The position numbers and the translations under genes are program-made. A stretch of 64,000 nucleotides of DNA. Origin: CAVQJU01 sp963755195 (GTDB lineage: Bacteria; Acidobacteriota; Vicinamibacteria; Vicinamibacterales; CAVVIG01). Shown here one piece after another: positions 43,401 through 49,278 of the stretch. The notes below the pieces were generated by a model. It did no database searches and had not been told where the DNA came from. It saw only the letters and a list, made by a program, of their open reading frames with translations. The first letter of the stretch is position 1. Each line of letters opens with the position of its first letter. The DNA lies in NCBI GenBank assembly GCA_963755195.1, contig CAVWIZ010000006.1, positions 806,001 through 870,000 on the forward strand. Reading direction: 5' to 3'.

Positions 43401-43540
43401 AGCACGGGGCCGGTCGCTTCAACCAGGACCCCACTGATGGGCGCGCCGGACGGGTCCCTGACCGTCCCCGCAATCGCGGCCTGGGCGAACGCCATCGCGG
43501 GATGGCACGCCAGACAAACGACGATGACGAGCGTCTTCAC
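40487..43540 (-). CDS. Oar-like TonB-dependent receptor with carboxypeptidase-like N-terminal domain
   Basis: A 1017-residue outer-membrane protein. The signal peptide is followed by a CarboxypepD_reg domain at about 20-100 ('AIAGTVRDPSGAPISGVLVE', 'DGAGLYRIEDLRAGVYAVSF'). A plug-like part follows ('GIPVVDVHSATREMTLTGEV', 'VLVPGLVTNVNDTV'), and then a very long barrel ending 'FKVTAELEF'. These large receptors are abundant in Acidobacteriota and bind oligomers or proteins. It is transcribed together with the sensor kinase that follows, an arrangement that suggests sensing of the imported substrate. It is divergent from the sigma-54 activator. Confidence 0.88.
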   Translation of the reverse strand: MKTLVIVVCLACHPAMAFAQAAIAGTVRDPSGAPISGVLVEATGPVLIEKVRAALTDGAGLYRIEDLRAGVYAVSFTLAGWSPFRQGGVELTGSFTATVNAELAVGPLTETINVTGGIPVVDVHSATREMTLTGEVVRSIPTVRSYNALLVLVPGLVTNVNDTVTGTATTSFPIHGGRTNEGRLSVDGLNIGSPPSGNSATSYVVDVGSAQEVTFTTTGGLGEVETGGLVMNIVPRTGGNTMVTSLFASGTGGRLQSDNVTQALSNQGVSAATPLTGVYDVSGTSGGAIVRDRVWYFVNAHTGGSTKESANVYYNLNAGDPSKWLYAPEYKQREYSDRTFENASGRVTWQATPRHRVSGFWDQQSVCRRCTGATPGLAEPAQISPEAVGVLGRPLHVSQARWSSPLTNRFLVEAGFGGTSFGVGNFERSPNPTRDLIRVAEQCASGCAANGNIPGLVYRSQDFSVARTGSYLWKGAVSYVTGTHSLKIGYQHTLMTDDRTWYTNSQNLTYRVNNGEPNQLTESISPWVNNARAAWDGLFAQEQWTRHRLTLQGAIRFDRASSWFPRQQEGPSRFLPTPIVVPETRGIDSYTDVTPRVGVAYDVFGTGKTAFKISVGKYLEGVGISGNYANTNPTLRMPQTTSVFGTAGVTRAWTDANRNFVPDCDLLNAAVQDLRASGGDLCGVISNTSFGQNVLTNNFAAGVLAGRGVRPSDWSLGVSIQQQIGPRSSVDVTYTRRRYRGFFVADNLSVQPADLTPFSIVAPVDPRLPGGGGYVVSGLYDVVPDKSGQVNNLIADSTGYGTWSQYFNSVDVTANVQIGKRFLLVGGTSTGQTVADSCDVRAHLPELATTVTGTSAFGAGLQSSAVTPVSPYCHVAFGVLTQARGLASFLVPKADVQVSATFQSKPGAMLAANYAAPNSAVAPSLGRNLSGNAPNVTVNLVAPGAMYGDRINQLDLRVAKSLTYGRSRTLIGIEIYNALNSSAVLTYNNTFVPGGTWLQPLTIMTPRLFKVTAELEF

Positions 43541-43797
43541 GTTTTACCAGACCCCCACCCGATGCATCGCATGCGGACGATTGGGCACGTCATCTTAAAT
43601 CGTTTCCCTCTGTCAAAGGTGGTCCGCCCCCCTGTTACTATTGCCGGGTCAACCTGAGGGTTCGATCAGTTCCCAGGCGCCCCGCAACGCCTGTAGCCTA
43701 GCCCCCTCTCTAATACGATCGACCGGGCGGAAGCGCTGCAGAGAGCCAATCGGAAATCGCGCCGCTGAACGCCTATCGAGGATGAAAGGGCACTGCG

Positions 43798-45483
43798 ATG
43801 TTTGTGCAGGTTAGCGAAGAAACGGCGAACGGAGAGTTGCATGACACGGTTGGTTCCCTCGCCAGCACGACCGAGGGCCGCCCATTCACGCCTCGCCTCG
43901 AGGCGGGCACAGGCCAGATACAATCCCTGATCGCCGATCTGGCCGCGCAGTTCGTCACCGTCCAGCCCGGCGGGATGGACGGCGCCATCGAGGACGGCCT
44001 GCGCCAGATCGCCCAGGCGTTGCGGCTCGATTACGCCTTTCTGTGGCGGGCAGATGGCGGCGACGTGACCGTGGTCGCGTCCTATTTCGGGATCAAGCAT
44101 CCCGTGGGGCCGTTCCCCGAACCGCTGCACCTGTCCGCCATTCCTTTCATCGCTGCAAACCTCCGGGAGGGCCAGGCCGCCTGGTTCACGCGCCTCGATG
44201 AGGTGCCCGGCAGACCAGTGGATCGCGTCGCCGTCCTCAGGCAGGGACTTCGGTCCGCGGCGGTTGTTCCAGTCGCGTTGACTGCCGGCAACACCGAAGA
44301 ACGGGGCGCCCTCGCGTTCGTTTCGACGACGACCGAGCATGAATGGACGCCTGCCATCGTCGAACAGCTGCGCCTCATAGCCGGAGTGTTCGGCCAGGCT
44401 CTGGCGCACAAGGTGAGCCAGGAGGCCCTCCAGCGGGCGCTCGATGAACTCCGCCAGTTGCGCGAGCGAACGGCCGGAGCCGGTGAGCAGAGTCGCTCCG
44501 ACGTCACAGGAGCGGTGGTTTCGCATCGCATCGTCTCGGCAAGCCCGGCGATTCAGCGTGCGCTGACGCAGACCGATCTCGTCGCACGCACGCCGTCGAC
44601 GGTCCTGCTCCTCGGCGAGACGGGTGCGGGGAAAGAGCTCTTCGCTCAAGCCATTCATGACCTCAGTTCCCGGCATCATCGTCAGATGATTCGAGTGAAC
44701 TGTGCGGCGATCCCCGCCGCCTTGATCGAAAGCGAGCTGTTCGGCCGGGAACGTGGAGCCTACACAGGGGCGGTCACACGGCAAATCGGCCGTTTCGAGG
44801 CCGCCAACCTTTCGACGATCTTTCTCGACGAGATCGCCGAATTGCCGGTGGAGGTCCAGGCCAAGCTGCTCAGGGTCGTTCAGGACCGCGTCGTCGAACG
44901 GCTCGGGAGCGCGCAAACGATCAAGGTCGATGTCCGCATCATCGCCGCGACCAATCGCAATCTCGAAAAGGCGGTCGAAGACAAGACGTTTCGCGAGGAC
45001 CTCTTCTATCGACTCAACGTCTTTCCCATCACAGTCCCGCCGCTGCGGGAGCGGGTCGAGGACGTTCCTGGACTGGTGTGGCAGTTCATCGATGAATTCT
45101 CGAAATCGCTCGGCAAGCCGATCGAATCGATTTCAAAAGACTCGATACGACAGTTGGAGCGCTATACGTGGCCGGGAAACGTCCGGGAACTGCGCAATGT
45201 GATCGAGCGCGCCGTCATCCTGGCCTCCGGGCCCAAGCTCGCCGTGCCGGTGCCCCAGCCTGTCGCTCCCCGTCAGCTGTCCGCCGTCATGTCGCTGGCG
45301 GACATGCAACTCGAGCGTATCCGCACCACGCTCGAGAGCACGAACTGGCGGATCCGCGGGGATGGGGGAGCGGCCGCACTGCTGGGCCTCAAACCAACGA
45401 CCCTTGAGAGCCGCATGGCGAAGCTGGGGCTCGTGAGGCCGCCTCTGGGTCGCGTCGACGCATCGCCTGCCAGAGCTTGTTGA
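43798..45483 (+). CDS. Sigma-54-dependent enhancer-binding protein with GAF domain
   Basis: A 561-residue activator. A GAF sensor spans about 45-205. The AAA+ domain spans about 235-465, with Walker A 'LLGETGAGKELFAQAIHDL', the sigma-54 contact loop 'GAYTGA' at about 320-325 (F to Y against the usual GAFTGA), Walker B 'TIFLDEIAELP', the Arg finger region 'KTFREDLFYRLNVFPI' and the 'YTWPGNVRELRNVIERAVIL' signature. A Fis-type DNA-binding domain lies at about 500-545 ('LERIRTTLESTNW', 'AALLGLKPTTLESRM'). It lies between two genes with sigma-54-type promoters sharing a palindrome, and is the best candidate for binding it. The ligand of the GAF domain is unknown. Confidence 0.93.
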   Translation: MFVQVSEETANGELHDTVGSLASTTEGRPFTPRLEAGTGQIQSLIADLAAQFVTVQPGGMDGAIEDGLRQIAQALRLDYAFLWRADGGDVTVVASYFGIKHPVGPFPEPLHLSAIPFIAANLREGQAAWFTRLDEVPGRPVDRVAVLRQGLRSAAVVPVALTAGNTEERGALAFVSTTTEHEWTPAIVEQLRLIAGVFGQALAHKVSQEALQRALDELRQLRERTAGAGEQSRSDVTGAVVSHRIVSASPAIQRALTQTDLVARTPSTVLLLGETGAGKELFAQAIHDLSSRHHRQMIRVNCAAIPAALIESELFGRERGAYTGAVTRQIGRFEAANLSTIFLDEIAELPVEVQAKLLRVVQDRVVERLGSAQTIKVDVRIIAATNRNLEKAVEDKTFREDLFYRLNVFPITVPPLRERVEDVPGLVWQFIDEFSKSLGKPIESISKDSIRQLERYTWPGNVRELRNVIERAVILASGPKLAVPVPQPVAPRQLSAVMSLADMQLERIRTTLESTNWRIRGDGGAAALLGLKPTTLESRMAKLGLVRPPLGRVDASPARAC

Positions 45484-45543
45484 GTCGCGGTTCAGCGCCT
45501 GAGCGGCTGTCGCCTGCCGGCGGTCTCCGGAGGCCCCGCCTTA

Positions 45544-45559
45544 CTCCGGGATCTCGGAG
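45544..45559. promoter_or_regulatory. CTCCG-N6-CGGAG palindrome, candidate activator site
   Basis: CTCCGGGATCTCGGAG, the same inverted repeat as at 27001, 38040 and 38099. Removing the 61-bp repeat at 45630 would place it about 100 bp from the -24 box, as at the other sites. Confidence 0.6.
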
Positions 45560-45629
45560 CGCCGCCATGTTTTCGGAGTCGCGTCGTTGGAGCGCGTTGC
45601 GAAACTAGAACTAGCTCCTGTCAGAGCCG

Positions 45630-45690
45630 AGGGCCAAGTGCTGAGGGCCTTCCCGCCTACATCAGCCCTTAGCCCTGAGCCTTCAGCCCT
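45630..45690 (+). repeat. AGGGCT...AGCCCT repeat family, copy 2
   Basis: Aligns with the reverse complement of 15246-15313 over its full length, including GTGCTGAGGGC and TTCCCGC. It sits between the palindrome and the promoter. Confidence 0.75.
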
Positions 45691-45709
45691 ACTATGAACC
45701 CCGGCAGGA

Positions 45710-45728
45710 ATTGGCATCCAAACTGCTA
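45710..45728 (+). promoter_or_regulatory. Sigma-54-type promoter of the second ABM-like gene
   Basis: ATTGGCATCCAAACTGCTA: GG at 45713-45714, ten bases, GC at 45725-45726. It is nearly the same sequence as at 38204-38222 (TTGGCAYCCAAACTGCT). Confidence 0.65.
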
Positions 45729-45782
45729 GTCTGCGCGCTGCCGGCCGCGATTCACGTAACAAAGTGCCGGCAGGTGTTGACT

Positions 45783-46127
45783 ATGGGAACGCCTGCGATT
45801 CGCATGTCGCTCACGTGGCGGGTGGAGCCGAAAGAGGGCGAGTCAACCACGTCCGCGATGCATTGGCTGATGGTGCGGACGCGCGCGCGACCCGGCTGCA
45901 CGGGCTGTTCGTTGTCCACCGACATGGGCCCGCGTATCGAGATCCGCTACACGGCCGACTGGGAAAGCGAGCGCGATCTGCAGCGTGAGATCCGGTCGAG
46001 CGACTTCCTGCAAGTGGCTGAACTGATGGAGCGCGCCACCGAAAGGCCGACCATCGAGTTCGCGCTCCCCTCCGGGGTTCGCGGACTCGAGTACGCCGAG
46101 CAGATCAGGCAGAAAAGCGGCGGTTGA
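45783..46127 (+). CDS. Small ABM-like protein, paralogue 2
   Basis: A 114-residue paralogue of the protein at 38281: 'AIRMSLTWRVEPKEGEST', 'GCTGCSLSTDMGPRIEIRYT', 'ADWESERDLQREIRSSDFLQ', 'TIEFALPSGVRGLEYAEQI'. The Cys pair (CTGC) and the 'SLSTD' strand are kept. It has the same promoter and palindrome type. Two copies on either side of the receptor, kinase and activator genes suggest duplication of the whole control unit. Function unknown; the fold assignment is inferred from strand-helix order. Confidence 0.7.
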   Translation: MGTPAIRMSLTWRVEPKEGESTTSAMHWLMVRTRARPGCTGCSLSTDMGPRIEIRYTADWESERDLQREIRSSDFLQVAELMERATERPTIEFALPSGVRGLEYAEQIRQKSGG

Positions 46128-46141
46128 CGTGACGCCGAAGA

Positions 46142-47148
46142 CTAACGGTTGCCGGCGACCGACTCGTGTCTCGCGACTTCCTGTGGGCTGCGCCAGAAGT
46201 CCATCGTCGAAACCCGGTGGACGCAGCCGACCGTGCAGTACGGCGCGCACCATTTGGGCGTGAGAAACTCGCGGCGGATGTCGTCGACACGTGTACGACT
46301 CGAGCGGGACGCCTGGCGAGCCGCGCTGCTGCGAGCAGTAGTGGACCAGGCCGTCCTCGCAGATGTAGAGGTACCGTGCGCCGGCGCGGCACCGCCACTC
46401 GTTCGGTTGGCCGTCGGCCAGCTTCTCCTGGAAGTTGGTGATCCCCGAGTAGAGATTCTTGAACACCTGCCACGGCCCGCTGATTGCCGCGGACACTTCG
46501 TCGTAGACGGCGCGTTCTTTCGGGCCGAGAGGCTTCAGGAGTCCTGCGCCGTCGTGAATGATGCCGATGGACGTGGAAAAGCCGAGGGCGCGCGCCCGTT
46601 GATTGATGGTCCGCGCGTCGTCGGCATTCTTGATGCCGCCGCCGAGCACGGAGTTGATGTTGACGTCGAAGTCGGCGTGGGCCTTCAGGTTCTGCAGCTT
46701 TTTGTCGAGCACCCGCAGGCTCTTCTTCGACACCTCGTCGGGCTCGATGTTGTCGATGCTGATCTGCAGGAAGTCGAGTCCCGCCTCGTTCAGCTCCTCG
46801 AATGCGCTTCGGCACGAGGAAATAGCCGTTCGTGATGAGGCCCGCCATCATCCCGCGCCCGCGGATGTGCCTGATGAGCGCGTCGAGGTCGGGATGCAGC
46901 ATCGGCTCGCCGCCGCTGAACGCGACGACCGAGGTGCCCAGCTCGGCGAGCTTGTCGATGCGGCGCATCATCACGTCGGTCGCCACCGGCGGCGACACCT
47001 TGTCGTACTCGTTGCAGTAGCCGCAGTCGATGTTGCAGCGGCGAATCGGAATGATCTGCACGAGCAGCGGGTGCGCGGTGTCGAGGAGACCGCGCGCGAA
47101 TTCGCGCGCCGATCGCGCCTTGCGGCTGACGGTGTTACTGATGCTCAT
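46142..47148 (-). pseudogene. Radical SAM protein with Cys-rich C-terminus, two frameshifts
   Basis: The N-terminal frame shows 'HPLLVQIIPIRRCNIDCGYC' (the CxxxCxxC cluster motif), 'ELGTSVVAFSGGEPMLHPDL' and 'GLITNGYFL'. It shifts near 46820. The second frame gives 'GFSTSIGIIHDGAGLLKPLG' and 'ARYLYICEDGLVHYCSQQRG'. A second shift near 46310 leads to 'FLTPKWCAPYCTVGCVHRVS' and a stop at 46142-46144, a SPASM-like set of Cys for auxiliary clusters. The reassembled length, about 335 residues, is normal. It follows the other radical SAM gene by 30 bp on the same strand. Confidence 0.75.
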
Positions 47149-47177
47149 GGCGATCGGGAGTCGTCAGAATTGTAGCA

Positions 47178-48161
47178 TCACGCCTGCGTCGCCGCCGCCG
47201 GGCGAAGCCGCCGGACGCGCTCGCCAAACTTGATCGATCGGTCGAAGATCGACTCGATCGGAACAACGCCCAGGAGCCGGTGCCGTCCAACCGCCGCGAG
47301 GCCGGCCGACGCGAGGCAGCCGCAATTGCTGCAGTCGGGGACGCCTCCGAATTGACAGGGCGTGATCTTTGTCTTCAAATCCGCCGAGATCGTCGTGGTC
47401 ATGCGTGCGAACACGCATTCGTCCGGAGACGCGGGAGGCTGGCTGTAGGCCTGCAGGATGTGCTCGTTCATCCGCAGCTTGGGAAAGCGAAATCGCAGCG
47501 CCATGAGATCGGTGACGACCCGCTCGCGATCGATCGGCCGCAGCCGCTCGGCCGACACTTCACCCACCTGGGGCGTGTACAGGCTCATCCAGATGGCTTT
47601 TGTGTCCGGCTGCAGCGACCAGAACTGGATGAACTCCTCGAGATACCCCGGACGTTCGACCTGTTGCCGCGTCACCGTGCAGTGCACGGTGATTTCATGG
47701 CCGGCGATGTGCTTCAGGATGCGGTCGTAGGTGGCCGGCGTCCGGCGGGCGTCGTGTTCGGGCTGCAGGCCGTCGATCGACACGACAATCTGCAGGCGGC
47801 GCAGCTCGCGCCACGCGATCGGGATTTCGCGGACCGCGCTCGTCACGAGCTGCGTGTACACGCCGCGGGCCGAAAGGATGGGCAGGAGCGTCTCGAGCTC
47901 GCGATACCGCACGAGCGGCTCGCCGCCGACGATCGAGAGGTGCATCGGACGGTGGCGATCGACCAGCTCGAGCACGCCGTCGACGAGCGCCTGCCCCTTG
48001 AAGTCGCGCAGCTCGCGCAGCGTGAGGTCGCCCCCCAGGTGATCGTCGCCGTATGCATAGCAGCCGGGGCAGTGCAGCGGGCACTCGCGCGTGATCTCAA
48101 TCGAGAGCGCGGGCGTGTAGCCGCTCAGAATTCGTCCCCAACCCCTCAGGAGCCCTTCCAA
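47178..48161 (-). CDS. Radical SAM protein
   Basis: A 327-residue enzyme with a TTG start. It has the cluster motif 'IEITRECPLHCPGCYAYGDD' and the 'GGEP' motif in 'HLSIVGGEPLVRY'. The later region reads 'QIVVSIDGLQPEHDARR' and 'ITVHCTVTRQQ', with the C-terminal Cys set 'ITPCQFGGVPDCSNCGCLAS', which may bind an auxiliary cluster. It shares strand and a 30-bp gap with the next radical SAM gene. No precursor peptide or maturation partner is evident, so the substrate is unknown. It is divergent from the SET-domain gene. Confidence 0.85.
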   Translation of the reverse strand: MEGLLRGWGRILSGYTPALSIEITRECPLHCPGCYAYGDDHLGGDLTLRELRDFKGQALVDGVLELVDRHRPMHLSIVGGEPLVRYRELETLLPILSARGVYTQLVTSAVREIPIAWRELRRLQIVVSIDGLQPEHDARRTPATYDRILKHIAGHEITVHCTVTRQQVERPGYLEEFIQFWSLQPDTKAIWMSLYTPQVGEVSAERLRPIDRERVVTDLMALRFRFPKLRMNEHILQAYSQPPASPDECVFARMTTTISADLKTKITPCQFGGVPDCSNCGCLASAGLAAVGRHRLLGVVPIESIFDRSIKFGERVRRLRPAAATQA

Positions 48162-48175
48162 TGTGCCCTCCGCCT

Positions 48176-48188
48176 CCCACTATAGTGG
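48176..48188. promoter_or_regulatory. Palindromic -10-like box between divergent genes
   Basis: CCACTATAGTGG reads TATAGT on both strands. It lies 17 bp before the radical SAM TTG and about 35 bp before the SET-domain ATG, so one symmetrical box could serve both directions. No clear -35 boxes are visible. Confidence 0.3.
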
Positions 48189-48222
48189 AATCCGGGCCTC
48201 AGGTTATCCTTTGAGATGACGA

Positions 48223-48615
48223 ATGATTGAAAAACGGCGTTCGAGCATCCACCGATGGGGCGTTTTCGCCACCTCGCGCATCACCAAGAACACACGGGTC
48301 ATCCATTACGCCGGTGAGCTCATCTCCAACCAGGAGAGCCTGAAGCGCGAGCGCCGCTATATCAAGAACGGTCACATCTGGTGCTTCAAGCTGACCAACC
48401 GCTCGGTGATTGACGCGGGCGTCGGCGGCAACGTGGCCCGTTTCATCAACCACGGGTGCAAGCCCAACTGCTACATCGACATCAAAAAGGGCGTCATCTG
48501 GATTCGCGCGGCGCGCAACATTCGAAAGGGCGAAGAGCTGACCTACGACTACAACACGGACGGGGACGGGCTCATTCGCTGCCGGTGCGCGCCCGGATGC
48601 CAGAGGCTGATCTAG
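48223..48615 (+). CDS. SET-domain protein lysine methyltransferase-like
   Basis: A 130-residue stand-alone SET domain. It has 'SSIHRWGVFATSRITKNTRV' (the start, with the G-x-G-like turn reduced), 'IHYAGELIS', the catalytic and cofactor motif 'ARFINHGCKPNC', then 'GEELTYDYNTD'. The end carries the post-SET Cys cluster 'CRCAPGC', which with the Cys of NHGCKPNC binds zinc. Such proteins use S-adenosylmethionine to methylate lysines. In bacteria the targets are mostly unknown. It is followed directly by an esterase gene whose GTG abuts its stop. Confidence 0.9.
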   Translation: MIEKRRSSIHRWGVFATSRITKNTRVIHYAGELISNQESLKRERRYIKNGHIWCFKLTNRSVIDAGVGGNVARFINHGCKPNCYIDIKKGVIWIRAARNIRKGEELTYDYNTDGDGLIRCRCAPGCQRLI

Positions 48616-49278
48616 GTGCCCGGGCCATCACAACGGGTGTTCTTCCTGCATGGCTTCGGCTCGTCGGCGCGGTCGACCAAGGCGGCGTACTTCGGCCAAC
48701 AGCTCGCGTCGCTGGGCGTGACGTTTCGCTGTCCCGACTTCAACCAGCCCGACTTCAGCACGCTGACCATGACCCGAATGCTGGAGCAGTTGGGCGACGA
48801 GCTGGCGACCGCTGGGGATCCAGCAGCCCCGGCGGCATTGATCGGATCGAGCCTGGGCGGAACGCTGGCCATCCTCGCGGCCTCGCGCTTCGCCGAGCGC
48901 GTCGACCGGCTGATCCTGCTGGCGCCGGCCGTCATGTTCGCCAAGCCCGGCGATCCCGTGCTGTCGCCGGAGAAGATCGGGGAATGGCGGCGGGCTGGCG
49001 TGCTCCGGTTCTTCCACCACGCGTACAACGAAGAACGTCCGCTCGGCGTGGCGTTCTACGAAGACTCGCTCAACTACGATGCGTTCGAGGCGCCGATCGC
49101 CCAGCCGACGCTCGTGTTTCAGGGCACGCGTGACGTCCTGGTCGATTACCGGACGGTTGAACGGTTTGCCCGGGGGCGCGCGAACGTGACGCTCTCTCTT
49201 CTGGACGACGATCACCAGCTCGCCGCGAGCCTGCCGCGCATCTGGCACGACGTGGCGCCGTTTCTCGATCTCGTATGA
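48616..49278 (+). CDS. YqiA-like alpha/beta hydrolase (esterase)
   Basis: A 220-residue alpha/beta hydrolase. It has the oxyanion entry 'VFFLHGFGSSARS', the nucleophile elbow 'LIGSSLGGTLAI', the late acid in 'QPTLVFQGTRDVLVDYRT', and the catalytic His in 'LLDDDHQLAASL'. The short length and early 'FRCPDFNQPDFSTLT' match YqiA/UPF0227 esterases. The GTG start follows the SET-domain stop without a gap, so the pair is translationally coupled. It overlaps the start of the next gene by 4 bp. Confidence 0.85.
   Translation: MPGPSQRVFFLHGFGSSARSTKAAYFGQQLASLGVTFRCPDFNQPDFSTLTMTRMLEQLGDELATAGDPAAPAALIGSSLGGTLAILAASRFAERVDRLILLAPAVMFAKPGDPVLSPEKIGEWRRAGVLRFFHHAYNEERPLGVAFYEDSLNYDAFEAPIAQPTLVFQGTRDVLVDYRTVERFARGRANVTLSLLDDDHQLAASLPRIWHDVAPFLDLV

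Larger units (their letters stand above)
45484..45782. other. Regulatory spacer with palindrome, repeat element and promoter
   Basis: About 300 bp between the activator gene and the second ABM-like gene. It has no gene. It contains CTCCGGAG at 45525, the full palindrome at 45544, a half site CGGAG at 45574, the AGGGCT-type repeat at 45630 and the promoter at 45711. The repeat is inserted between palindrome and promoter, lengthening the distance to about 160 bp. Confidence 0.6.

Noticed and set aside
43724..43742. Sigma-54 promoter for the activator gene itself
   Set aside because: GG-N10-GC occurs (GGCGGAAGCGCTGC), but there is no TGGCAC-like box and no palindrome. In GC-rich DNA this spacing alone is expected by chance.
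46142..48161. A RiPP biosynthesis cluster
   Set aside because: Two radical SAM genes adjoin, but I find no precursor peptide, recognition-element protein, peptidase or exporter next to them.
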